7,507 bases of DNA from Gammaproteobacteria bacterium (GTDB lineage Bacteria > Pseudomonadota > Gammaproteobacteria > Steroidobacterales > Steroidobacteraceae). Numbering within the stretch: the first letter of the stretch is position 1; each line of letters starts with the position of its first letter. The notes under the pieces were generated by a model. It worked only from the letters and a program-made list of their open reading frames with translations, made no database searches and was not told the origin of the DNA. Below, piece by piece: positions 1 to 6,796 of the stretch. The stretch covers positions 1-7,507 of the forward strand of contig JAQGOE010000358.1 in NCBI GenBank assembly GCA_028293725.1, given 5' to 3'. The translations under genes and the position numbers were made by a program.

Positions 1-981
1 TGAGGGATTTGGCGCTAGCGTTATCCGCCCCTCCTCAAGCATTCGGCGCATCGCTTCGCGACCCGTGTCCACCGCTTCAGGCTTCGCCAGCACGGCGATT
101 GCCCGCTACACCCGGGCGCGGCGGTAGGCACGCACTAAATCCGGCATTCTGGCCAGCAACTGGCGCGCACGACCGTCCTTCTGGTCACGCTTACCGCCAG
201 CCTTCGCAAGCAGTTCGGCGCGTTCCTTATCGATTTCGGCGAGGCCAGCAGCCAGGGCGGCGGGGCGCAACCCCATGGCGCGCACATCTGGAGCCTCCTT
301 ATCGAGCCGGCTCACATCAACGCCCGACTCAGCGTCCTTTGCGGCGGCGCTGTCTTGCTGTTCGCGCTCCTTTAGCACGGCTTCCACATAGCTCTTGCCA
401 CGGGCGATAGCGCGCTCACTGAGCACCCGCTCTTTCAGCAAATCAAACACGGCGATATGCGCATCCTCGCGACGGAACCGTAGATTGTTGTCGCAATGTC
501 CCGCCGTGTGCGCAGGACAAACGTAGTCGCGCCGCCCATCGCCTATATAGTTCGAGCCGCACTTGCCGCACACTAACAGCGTGCCAAGCCAGTATTTCGA
601 GCCGTGGCCCGATGCCTTCGTAGCGATGCCTTTGCGCACAGCCTCGCGGCGCGGGTTGGTGGCCGTCTGAACGGCATGCACCTTATCCCAAAGGTCGTCG
701 GGTAGGATGCGCAGGGGCTCGTCTTTCGTTACAACCCACTCCGTAGAATCCACAGTCTCAACCCTGCGGTCATTGGAGTTAGCCGCGCTTCGCGTCCATT
801 TTGACCGGCCCCATACGACCTGTCCTTTATAAAGCGGGTTGTTCAGGATTCCAACGCCGCGCGCTGGATCGCCAACGATGGCACTGGGGCGCCACGCCCC
901 GGCAGTGTTCTTGCGATTCGGGCCGGTGTCCTTACGGTTCCAACCCGCACCGGGCGAAGGCACGCCATCCGCATTCAAACC
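1..981 (-). pseudogene. Large serine recombinase, C-terminal remnant (no catalytic domain, internal amber stop, runs off left edge)
   Basis: The minus-strand frame reads like the Recombinase and zinc-ribbon regions of large serine recombinases, which cut and rejoin DNA at attachment sites of phages and integrative elements. Reading from about 978 downwards one sees LNADGVPSP, then WRPSAIVGDP and GILNNPLYKGQVVWGRSKW (recombinase-domain signature). A zinc ribbon follows, with CGKC at 559-570 and two more Cys at 517-519 and 493-495, then a Lys/Glu/Ala-rich coiled-coil-like tail. The N-terminal resolvase domain with the catalytic serine (normally about 150 residues) is absent: beyond 981 the DNA belongs to the receptor gene on the other strand, so the upstream Met at 1077 is an accident of that antisense. 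A TAG at 106-108 interrupts the frame, but the same frame continues open to base 1 with family-like sequence (AIAVLAKPEAV, REAMRRMLEEGRITL). The stop is therefore probably a nonsense mutation, not the natural end. The product cannot be a working recombinase. Confidence 0.85.
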
Positions 982-1837
982 TATGCGAGAATCGCAACTG
1001 GCTACAAGGCCGGAGGCTCGAGCGAATCCGGGGCCATTGGGACCTTCGGACGAACGTTCGGCCCCTGAGGACGTCACGACCTACGAGCTCGGCCTGAAAT
1101 CTTACTGGCTGGAGCACCGTCTGAGGCTGAACGTCGCGGCGTTCCATAGCGACTTCAAGGACATGCAGCTGAGCTTCAACACCAACCCGTCCGACCTCTC
1201 GGTGGTGCTCACGCAGAACGCCGGCAGGGCGAAAGTCAATGGCGTGGAGGTCGAGACGCTCGTCATGCCGGTCAGGGATCTCACGTTCTCGGTGGATTAC
1301 ACGTATCTGGATCCGAAGATCGAAGAGGTCACGGCATTGGCCGGCACGTTGTTCGACCCTGCCGTCAATCCCGCATCCCCCTCCCACGTAGGTCAAAACG
1401 TGGCCTCGGTGTTCGGGCTGCCCTACGCACCGAGAAACATCTTCAACATCGGTGCGGACTACGCGTTCCTGCACACGGGGGCGGGAGCTCTTGGTCTGGT
1501 GCTCAATTACCGCTACCAGGACCGGCAATTCGCGACGGCGCCCACCGGACCCGCTGTGCCAAATGCGGCTCAGTATTACTCGGTCAAGCCATACGGGGTA
1601 CTGGACGCACGTCTGACCTGGAACGTCAATCTCGCGAGCAGCAAGAGTGCCCGCATCTCTCTGTGGGGTCACAACATCACCAACCAGCGTTGTCTGACGG
1701 ATGTCATCGGCCAAGGTCCGATCATTCCGCTCGCCAGCCCGGTACCCGGGACGACGGTCGGCCCGGGGTATACCTATCAGTCGATCGCGTGGGCGTCTCC
1801 GCCAACGTACGGAGTCGATTTCACTTACGGTTTCTGA
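982..1837 (+). pseudogene. TonB-dependent outer-membrane receptor, C-terminal barrel remnant with +1 frameshift
   Basis: The family takes up iron complexes or other large nutrients across the outer membrane, using energy from TonB. Two overlapping frames are needed to see it. Frame 1 from 982 gives YARIATGYKAGG and continues to TFGP, ending at TGA 1066-1068. Frame 2 resumes as PEDVTTYELGLKSYW, then LRLNVAAFHSDFKDMQL, a run of amphipathic beta strands with YxY-type turns, a GHNITN element and a C-terminal DFTYGF ending in Phe, as expected of an outer-membrane barrel. Removing one C from the C4 run at 1062-1065 joins the frames as FGPEDVTTYELG, a normal receptor motif. Only about 285 residues remain of a family usually 650-800 long; signal peptide, TonB box, plug and most of the barrel are missing. 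The left limit is a sharp junction with the recombinase remnant on the other strand. It is probably a dead fragment; the frameshift could also be a sequencing error. Confidence 0.85.
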
Positions 1838-1954
1838 TGCTCGCGTCTTCTCGGAGGATGGTTGCTGGCGCAGGAGGTCTCGTCCCCCCTCCGCACGACC
1901 GTATCGCCGAGCCTCCGATGGAGTAAGGGCCGCAGCATCCCGCGGACCCACTTT

Positions 1955-1977
1955 CATGCGCGTACGCACGTTCGTGC
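1955..1977. promoter_or_regulatory. Alternating purine-pyrimidine run plus dyad GCACG-TT-CGTGC (possible operator)
   Basis: Bases 1955-1971 alternate strictly between pyrimidine and purine (17 nt, with GCGCGTACGCACGT as the core), a pattern prone to left-handed DNA. Overlapping it is a perfect dyad, GCACG at 1966-1970 and CGTGC at 1973-1977, separated by TT. The dyad centre is about 43 bases before the start point predicted from the -10 box at 2003, close to where class II activators bind. It does not match the FNR/ANR box (TTGAT-N4-ATCAA). The role as an operator is inference from position and symmetry alone. Confidence 0.35.
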
Positions 1978-2002
1978 AAGAAATGCAGTACGGCAGCGTA
2001 CA

Positions 2003-2008
2003 TATAAT
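2003..2008 (+). promoter_or_regulatory. Candidate -10 box TATAAT for the oxidase operon
   Basis: This is a perfect TATAAT hexamer 103 bases before the ATG of the small ORF that leads into cydA. No recognisable TTGACA-like box lies 16-18 bases upstream (1980-1985 reads GAAATG), and there is no TGn extension. The promoter would therefore need an activator or be weak. The dyad at 1966-1977 is suitably placed for one. The predicted start point is near 2015, leaving a leader of about 95 nt. No other feature was recognised between 1838 and 2099. Confidence 0.4.
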
Positions 2009-2110
2009 CAACGCGGAGCCGAAGCGCCGGTGGCTTGCTCGAACCGGGCAGGCATTGGGTAACGCCCCAGCGTCGTTCATCGCTTGCACTGCCGGTACCG
2101 AGGAGTCTCT

Positions 2111-2266
2111 ATGGCCGCGTATACTGCAATCGACGCACTTGAAAAATACTTCGCGAGCGAGGGGCCAGGGTCCGGCTCGCCGAACATCTCTCTCATTGGA
2201 AATGCGGATTTTACCCGGCACGTCCGGGTAGCGACAACAGGTGGGCGCAGCGTCGAGCAAGTCTGA
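2111..2266 (+). CDS. Unrecognised 51-aa protein translationally coupled to cydA
   Basis: I do not recognise this protein. It begins MAAYTAIDALEKYFASEG, has a Gly/Ser/Pro-rich middle and ends VATTGGRSVEQV. It has no Cys, no signal peptide and no membrane segment, so it is probably soluble. Two things argue that it is translated. It has a strong ribosome binding site, GAGGAG at 2100-2105, five bases before ATG. Its TGA overlaps the cydA ATG as TGATG, while cydA itself has only a weak upstream ribosome binding site, so ribosomes finishing here could restart on cydA. It could be a leader that sets cydA translation, or a small accessory protein. A chance ORF cannot be excluded, since no homology is evident. 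Confidence 0.5.
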   Translation: MAAYTAIDALEKYFASEGPGSGSPNISLIGNADFTRHVRVATTGGRSVEQV

Positions 2267-3681
2267 TGCTCGAGACGAGTGACGTTCTGATACTCGCGCG
2301 GCTGCAGTTCGCATTCACAATCTCGGTCCACATCATCTTCCCCGCGATCAGCATCGGGCTGGCGAGCTATCTCGTCGTACTCGAGGGCCTTTGGCTCGGA
2401 ACCGGCAATTGGGTTTATCGCAAACTCTTCTTCTTCTGGTCGAAGATTTTCGCGGTCGGTTTCGGCATGGGTGTCGTCTCCGGTGTCGTAATGGCCTACG
2501 AGTTCGGCGCAAACTGGGCTGGCTTCTCCCGCGTCGCCGGGTCCGTCAACGGGCCGCTGTTGACTTACGAGGTCCTGACGGCGTTTTTTCTGGAAGCGGG
2601 GTTCCTCGGAATCATGCTGTTCGGTTGGAAGCGCGTCGGTGCACGCCTGCATTTTCTCGCCACGTGCATGGTAGCACTCGGTACGTTGCTCTCGACGTTT
2701 TGGATCCTCGCTTCGAACAGTTGGATGCAGACACCTCAAGGCATCGACATCGTGGACGGCAGGGTTGTGCCGCTCGACTGGCTGAAAATCATCTTCAATC
2801 CTTCGTTCCCGTTCCGGCTCGTTCATATGTCGCTTGCGGCCTTCATCGTGGCGGCGACCATCGTGGCGGGCTGCGCCGCGTGGCATCTGCTCAACGGCCG
2901 CAACGGCGACGGCATCAAGAAGTCCTTCTCGATGGCAGTCGGCATGATCCTCGTGACCGCGCCGATCCAGATGATCGCCGGGGACCAGCACGGCCTCAAT
3001 ACACTCGAACACCAACCGGCCAAGATCGCCGCGATCGAAGGCCTTTGGGAAACAGAGAAGGGTGGCACGGCACTGAATCTCGTTGGGTGGCCGGACATGC
3101 AGAAGGAGCAAACGAAATACGCCATATCGGTACCCCATCTCGGCAGCCTGATCCTGACGCATACCTGGAGTGGCGAGATCCGCGGCCTGAAGGAATTCGC
3201 GCCCGAGGACCGTCCCGATTCCACGATCGTGTTCTGGAGCTTCCGCATCATGGTCGGCATGGGCCTACTGATGCTCCTCCTCGGCGTCCTCGGACTGGTC
3301 GTTCGCTTGCGCCACAAACTCTATGATACGCGCTGGTTTCAACGCTTCGCCCTGGCTATGGGGCCGTCGGGTGTGATCGCATTGCTGGCTGGCTGGATCA
3401 CCACCGAAGTGGGACGCCAACCCTGGGTCGTCTACGGCGTGCTGCGCACCGCTGATGCCGTTTCACCTTTATCTTCTCAGCAAGTCGGGACGTCGCTGTT
3501 GGTCTTCGTCATTGTCTATTTCCTCGTCTTCGGCACGGGCGTCTACTACATGTTGAAATTGATGGCGAAGGGACCGGACGTTGACGACCAGGGGGCTGGC
3601 ATACACGGCGACGTCGGCAAGAGCATCACAGGCTTCGACCACCGACCGATGGCGCGTGCCACCGATCCGATCGACGAGTGA
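2266..3681 (+). CDS. cydA: Cytochrome bd quinol oxidase subunit I, cyanide-insensitive (CIO) type
   Basis: Subunit I of an inner-membrane bd oxidase oxidises quinol and holds all three haems (b558, b595, d), reducing O2 to water. The 471-aa protein has about nine membrane helices. By family alignment H22 corresponds to E. coli H19, H187 and M329 to the b558 ligands H186 and M393 (with R327 for R391), E102 and E110 to E99 and E107, and E381 to E445, just before the signature GRQPW at 383-387. The quinol-binding Q-loop keeps K253 and E258 (AKIAAIE) but is short, and with total length below the roughly 520 aa of E. coli CydA this places it in the CioA-like group. The start fits the family (ARLQFAFTISVHIIFP near the N-terminus) and overlaps the stop of the preceding small ORF. 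cydB follows after 7 bases. All key residues are present, so it is probably functional. CIO-type enzymes are often cyanide-resistant; that is a family property and not shown by the sequence. Confidence 0.97.
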   Translation: MLETSDVLILARLQFAFTISVHIIFPAISIGLASYLVVLEGLWLGTGNWVYRKLFFFWSKIFAVGFGMGVVSGVVMAYEFGANWAGFSRVAGSVNGPLLTYEVLTAFFLEAGFLGIMLFGWKRVGARLHFLATCMVALGTLLSTFWILASNSWMQTPQGIDIVDGRVVPLDWLKIIFNPSFPFRLVHMSLAAFIVAATIVAGCAAWHLLNGRNGDGIKKSFSMAVGMILVTAPIQMIAGDQHGLNTLEHQPAKIAAIEGLWETEKGGTALNLVGWPDMQKEQTKYAISVPHLGSLILTHTWSGEIRGLKEFAPEDRPDSTIVFWSFRIMVGMGLLMLLLGVLGLVVRLRHKLYDTRWFQRFALAMGPSGVIALLAGWITTEVGRQPWVVYGVLRTADAVSPLSSQQVGTSLLVFVIVYFLVFGTGVYYMLKLMAKGPDVDDQGAGIHGDVGKSITGFDHRPMARATDPIDE

Positions 3682-3688
3682 GGCACTC

Positions 3689-4696
3689 ATGACGATCGAC
3701 CTTCCAACGATATGGGCTGGCATCATCGGCGTCGGCGTGTTTCTCTACCTGCTGCTGGACGGCTTCGATCTCGGCATTGGCATCCTGTTTCCGTTCTTTA
3801 TTCGCGAAGGCGAGCGCGAGGTGATGTTGAACACCGTCGCTCCGGTCTGGGACGGCAACGAGACATGGCTGGTGCTGGGTGGCGCTTGCCTCTACGGCGT
3901 ATTTCCCATCGCGTACTCTACGTTGCTGCCGGCCGTCTATCTTCCGGTGATAGCGATGCTTTGCGGTCTGATTTTCCGCGGCGTCGCATTCGAGATTCGT
4001 GCCAAGGCGCGACGCACGCAAAACCTTTGGGATCTCGCCTTTATCCTGGGGTCGGCCACCGCGACATTCTGCCAAGGCGTGATCCTCGGGACGCTGCTCC
4101 AGGGTATCAAGGTCGTCGATGGCAGATTTGCCGGGGACGCCTTCGACTGGGTGTCGCCGTTTTCTGTGTTCTGCGGGCTGGGACTTCTGGTTACCTACGC
4201 GACGCTCGGTTGCGGTTGGCTCGTCATGAAGACCGAAGGGGATCTACAACGACGCACGCGGGTACTGCTGAAGCCGGCCTCAGTCGTATTGCTCGCAGTC
4301 ATCGGAGTCATCAGCCTGTGGACCGTGCTCGGTCAACCGGCCGTCGCGCAACGTTGGTTCGGCGGACACAATTTCGTTTACTTCGCGCCCGTACCGCTGC
4401 TAGTGCTGGCCTGCGTCGTCGGCATCTTCCGCTCGGCGGACACCGGCCAGGAGGCGCGCGCGTTCATCTTGATGGAAGCGATCATGTTTCTCGGCTACAC
4501 CGGACTGCTGATCAGCATCTTTCCGAACATCGTGCCGCCGAACCTGAGTATCTGGGATGCCGTGGCACCTCGCTCGAGCCAGATTTTCGTGCTCGTCGGT
4601 GTGGCGATCATCGTGCCCATCATTCTGACCTATACGGTGCTGGCTTACTGGGTGTTCCGTGGCAAAGTGCGTCGCGGCGACGAGGGCTATCATTGA
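3689..4696 (+). CDS. cydB: Cytochrome bd quinol oxidase subunit II
   Basis: Subunit II is the haem-free structural partner of CydA in the inner membrane and in known structures contributes to the proton path. The 335-aa protein has about eight or nine hydrophobic segments. The family signatures are clear near the N-terminus: LLLDGFDLGIGILFPF (about residues 21-36) and WDGNETWLVLGG (from residue 54), including the conserved acidic residues D24, D27, D55 and E58. The C-terminus KVRRGDEGYH is typical of CIO-type subunits. I chose ATG 3689 and not the upstream in-frame ATG at 3581, because the upstream 36 codons lie inside cydA and have no membrane character. GAGTGAGG ends six bases before 3689 and serves as ribosome binding site. 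The stop overlaps the next gene as TGATG, so the operon is tightly coupled. Confidence 0.96.
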   Translation: MTIDLPTIWAGIIGVGVFLYLLLDGFDLGIGILFPFFIREGEREVMLNTVAPVWDGNETWLVLGGACLYGVFPIAYSTLLPAVYLPVIAMLCGLIFRGVAFEIRAKARRTQNLWDLAFILGSATATFCQGVILGTLLQGIKVVDGRFAGDAFDWVSPFSVFCGLGLLVTYATLGCGWLVMKTEGDLQRRTRVLLKPASVVLLAVIGVISLWTVLGQPAVAQRWFGGHNFVYFAPVPLLVLACVVGIFRSADTGQEARAFILMEAIMFLGYTGLLISIFPNIVPPNLSIWDAVAPRSSQIFVLVGVAIIVPIILTYTVLAYWVFRGKVRRGDEGYH

Positions 4697-4827
4697 TGAA
4701 GGAGGTGTCAAAGATCTCTTCGCTGCGGTCGCGGCTCGGTTGGTTTGCGCTGCTATACCTCGGCGGCGTGCTGGCAGTGTTCGTGTTGGCCGCAGCACTC
4801 CACATGCTTATACGAGCGCGGCTTTAG
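4696..4827 (+). CDS. DUF2474-type small membrane subunit of CIO-type bd oxidase
   Basis: This 43-aa protein has a short basic N-terminus (SSLRSRLGW) followed by one membrane helix (about residues 15-37, FALLYLGGVLAVFVLAAAL) and a basic end (IRARL). Size, the RLGW motif at the start of the helix, and position directly after a CIO-type cydB match the DUF2474 family. Those proteins take the place of the CydX/CydH small subunits of other bd oxidases and probably stabilise the complex; that role is inferred by analogy. The ATG overlaps the cydB stop (TGATG), implying coupled translation. Codons 2-4 read AAGGAGGTG, an almost perfect anti-Shine-Dalgarno complement inside the gene. If it served as a binding site it would point to a non-standard start about eight bases later (ATC), giving about 37 aa. 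I prefer the ATG. Confidence 0.85.
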   Translation: MKEVSKISSLRSRLGWFALLYLGGVLAVFVLAAALHMLIRARL

Positions 4828-5006
4828 CAGTCCAAACCCGACTCGACGATCAATCCCGTAGTGTCCAACTATACAGACGACATAGAAAAGGGCCGACCCG
4901 ACAGCTCGGTGAGTCACGACGGCTGAGGAGCCGATATACTCCGCAGCTATGTCGTCACTGTTTCAACCTTTTCACCGGGTGGCATTAAAATGGAATTATA
5001 TCCAGC
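4828..5006. other. Intergenic stretch between the oxidase operon and the transposase remnant; no gene supported
   Basis: No convincing intrinsic terminator follows the oxidase operon; the best candidate, CCGA-CAGC-TCGG near 4898-4909, is short and has no T-run. TATACT at 4935-4940 resembles a -10 box but has no partner. The end (about 4985-5000) is distinctly more A/T-rich than the rest and probably lies near the left edge of the insertion-sequence remnant. Short open frames here carry no recognisable protein motif. Confidence 0.4.
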
Positions 5007-5499
5007 GGCCTCTTCTTCATCGACATAGCCTCGCGCTCGGTCAACATTGCCGGCATCACTCCACACCCCCGACAATCGATGGATGACCCAGATCGCACGC
5101 AACGTTACAGATGTCGACGATGGTTTTCTTCGCGGCACACGGTATTTGATTCTCGACCGAGATGCAAAGTACACGGACGAGTTTCGTAACGTCCTCGACC
5201 GTGAAGGCGTTCGCCTAATTCGACTCCCGCCGCGATCTCCAAATTTGAATGCGTTCGCCGAACGCTTCGTGCGCTCAATAAAGTCCGAGTGTTTGAGCCG
5301 CATGATTTTCTTCGGACAGGCATCGCTTCGACACGCGCTAATCCAATACCTCTCTCATTATCATACCGAGCGAAATCATCAGGGTCGCGGAAATCAACTG
5401 CTGCGCCCTCTCGCACGAACGAGTAATCCTTCCAAGGTCGTCCAACGGCGTCAACGCCTGGGAGGAATGCTGAGCTACTACCATCGCCACGCCGCGTGA
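5007..5499 (+). pseudogene. DDE transposase/integrase-core remnant (5' truncated, +1 frameshift)
   Basis: The second half of an rve-type (integrase core) transposase is present. From 5007 the frame reads GLFFIDIASRSVNIAGITPHP, then continuity is lost at the C5 run 5066-5070. In the next frame it resumes as PDNRWMTQIARNVTD, then GTRYLILDRDAKYTDEF with the second catalytic Asp. After that comes RLPPRSPNLNAFAERFVRSIK, where AER carries the catalytic Glu about 34 residues later. YHTERNHQG and a basic C-terminus follow. Deleting one C restores GITPHPDNRWMTQ, the expected family order. A TTG start at 5047 would give a 150-aa product, but that is not a natural beginning: the N-terminal helix-turn-helix region and the first catalytic Asp are missing. 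The element is therefore unable to transpose itself. No clear terminal inverted repeats or target duplications were found. Confidence 0.85.
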
Positions 5500-5530
5500 G
5501 CCCGTTCGATTTTTAGTACATTACGGGCTC
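5498..5530. repeat. Perfect 8-bp inverted repeat GAGCCCGT...ACGGGCTC at the transposase stop
   Basis: The left arm (5498-5505) overlaps the TGA of the transposase remnant. The right arm is 5523-5530 and the loop is 17 nt with a T5 tract. It can form a hairpin on either strand, but no T-run follows the stem on either side, so it is not a standard intrinsic terminator. It may mark the end of the insertion-sequence remnant or form a weak convergent terminator between the transposase and the RDD gene. Confidence 0.5.
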
Positions 5531-5621
5531 GGACCCCTTCAGCCCGATGTCGCACCTCGGCTTTCGGCTGGTGAAGGACTTGTGAAGTGAAGTCTCCACA
5601 GGCGTGCCTGCCCAAGACTGA

Positions 5622-5697
5622 TCATTCAGGCGCGGCGATACTAGCTGCAACTGCCTGAATCTTAAAGGCGCAATTGCTATAAAGCTCGTAGCGAGCC
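5622..5697. repeat. Direct repeat copy 1 (left flank of the RDD/vapBC segment)
   Basis: The core GCAACTGCCTGAAT (5647-5660) is followed by TTAAAGG, then AATTGCTATAAAGCTCGTAGCG. It matches the copy at 7144-7213 with one gap and several substitutions over about 50 bases, and the similarity extends leftwards into CAGGCGCG-CG. Read on the minus strand, GCAATTGC and GCAGTTGC can pair (one G-U) around an A/T-rich loop. A further small hairpin, GCTCG-TAG-CGAGC, occupies 5684-5696. It lies just downstream of the RDD gene, which reads towards it. Similarity was judged by eye. Confidence 0.75.
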
Positions 5698-5729
5698 GCA
5701 TACCCGTAACCCTCGCTGATCCTTCATCG

Positions 5730-6335
5730 TCACGACGCTGCATCGAGATCGCCGACTCTAACCACTCGGGTAGAGCCGATGAAATCATGCAGGGCCCGCC
5801 GCTGGCGATTCAGCAGCATTGTGGCGATTTCGCTCCAGCCCCAATAGCCGGACAACACCATGATTGAGCTGACATACGGCGGAGTCAGCGGTGCTAGGGA
5901 CTTGTAAAGGGTGCTCCAACCTTGACCCCGGAACGTATCGGCCGGCAACTGCGACATAGCGGCCACCAGACCTATCAACCAAACGACGCCGAACAGTCCG
6001 TCTACCGAACTACGTCGCACGGCCTCGTTCCAACCGATGCGAGTTCCGTCCAGCCGCACGACCCGTATCTTCAGAAGGTATTTTCCCACCGTCCGTCCAT
6101 ACAAGGCGTGCCCGACGGAGGAATACACAAAGGCAAAGAGCGCCAGCGGAACGACGAAGACGTCGGCCAGGGCTTTGGATGTCGCGCACAGTTTCCCGAG
6201 AGAAATGACCACCAAACCTGTTAACACAAAATCGATCAGGGCGGCCGCCAAACGTTGCCAGAACGTGGCGGGAACAAGTGGTACGGTCGGCAACTCGGTA
6301 CCGGATAATGGCACTGCGAACGAGTGGGAAGACAT
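5730..6335 (-). CDS. RDD-family inner-membrane protein
   Basis: A 201-aa integral membrane protein of the RDD family, named for conserved Arg and Asp residues. A soluble N-terminus of about 24 residues precedes the first helix, which carries FWQRLAAALIDF (R28, D35). The second helix is at about 60-78. Then comes the family signature GRTVGKYLLKIRVV (80-93) and DGTRIGWNEAVRRS, a third helix at about 112-127, and a fourth weakly hydrophobic stretch at about 154-175. The C-terminal motif RALHDFIGSTRVV contains D184. Biochemical function is unknown for most of the family; some members have been linked to ion transport, which cannot be assumed here. The start is the first ATG, with only a weak ribosome binding site (AGGA about 11 bases upstream). 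It lies 59 bases downstream of vapC on the same strand and could be co-transcribed with it; no terminator is visible between them. Confidence 0.85.
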   Translation of the reverse strand: MSSHSFAVPLSGTELPTVPLVPATFWQRLAAALIDFVLTGLVVISLGKLCATSKALADVFVVPLALFAFVYSSVGHALYGRTVGKYLLKIRVVRLDGTRIGWNEAVRRSSVDGLFGVVWLIGLVAAMSQLPADTFRGQGWSTLYKSLAPLTPPYVSSIMVLSGYWGWSEIATMLLNRQRRALHDFIGSTRVVRVGDLDAAS

Positions 6336-6394
6336 CAGTGGGACAATCCTGGTGGAGCGTTAGCGGTGTGGCCCTACTGGATCTCTCTCGTCGA

Positions 6395-6796
6395 CTAGTC
6401 CTTTAACCAATTCTCTACGCGTAATCCAGCAACGCGCGCAAATTCCCGTTCATTGTCCGAGACCAGGGTGAGATCGAGGCTTACAGCCTGCGCTGCGATG
6501 ATGAGGTCATTGCCACCGATAGGAGTGCCGGCCGACTCAAGCTGCGTGCGTATTGATCCATAGATTTCGTGGGCGGGAGAGTCAAAGGGCAGTGTATCGA
6601 TCGCGGCGAGCACTGCTTCGACCTGCGCCGTCAGCCGTGGGGAGGCCTTCTTGGCAGCTCCATACCGCAATTCCGCGGCGACGGCGATGCTAGTACAAAT
6701 TTCCTGTTCGCCGACGATCTTGATTCGTTCGGCTATCCGACCCTGCGGGTCTCGGATCAGGTTCGACACGATGTTGGTGTCGAGCAAGAAGCGCAT
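6395..6796 (-). CDS. vapC: VapC-type PIN-domain toxin ribonuclease
   Basis: A 133-aa PIN-domain protein, the usual length for VapC. The family cleaves RNA (often initiator tRNA or rRNA) with Mg2+ held by acidic residues. The expected set is present: D6 in MRFLLDTNIVSNL, E42 in AVAAELRYGA, D97 in IGGNDLIIAAQA and D114 in LTLVSDNEREF. The C-terminal VAGLRVENWL is also typical. Nothing essential is missing, so the toxin is probably active and must be held by its antitoxin. Its ATG overlaps the vapB stop (TGATG), giving coupled translation from the antitoxin. The particular RNA target cannot be told from the sequence. Confidence 0.93.
   Translation of the reverse strand: MRFLLDTNIVSNLIRDPQGRIAERIKIVGEQEICTSIAVAAELRYGAAKKASPRLTAQVEAVLAAIDTLPFDSPAHEIYGSIRTQLESAGTPIGGNDLIIAAQAVSLDLTLVSDNEREFARVAGLRVENWLKD

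Noticed and set aside
2003..2011. An FNR/ANR box near TATAATCAA
   Set aside because: Only the right half ATCAA is present; the TTGAT half-site at the required distance is missing.
932..2314. A 460-codon open frame on the minus strand
   Set aside because: It runs antisense to the receptor remnant and the cydA leader, is Arg-rich with no recognisable motif, and is typical of spurious frames in GC-rich DNA.
2077..3162. A 361-codon minus-strand open frame opposite cydA
   Set aside because: It is antisense to a clearly identified gene, rich in charged residues and His, with no domain signature.
3712..4827. A 371-codon plus-strand open frame overlapping cydB
   Set aside because: It is an Arg-rich out-of-frame shadow of cydB; only its last 43 codons, from 4696, are a real gene (the DUF2474 protein).
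5498..5530. Intrinsic terminator after the transposase
   Set aside because: The stem is good, but no T-run follows it on either strand and the loop is long (17 nt).
5622..5697. Reading the flanking repeats as integron attC sites
   Set aside because: Neither copy shows the GTTRRRY and RYYYAAC core sites in the right arrangement, and there is no such site between vapC and the RDD gene.
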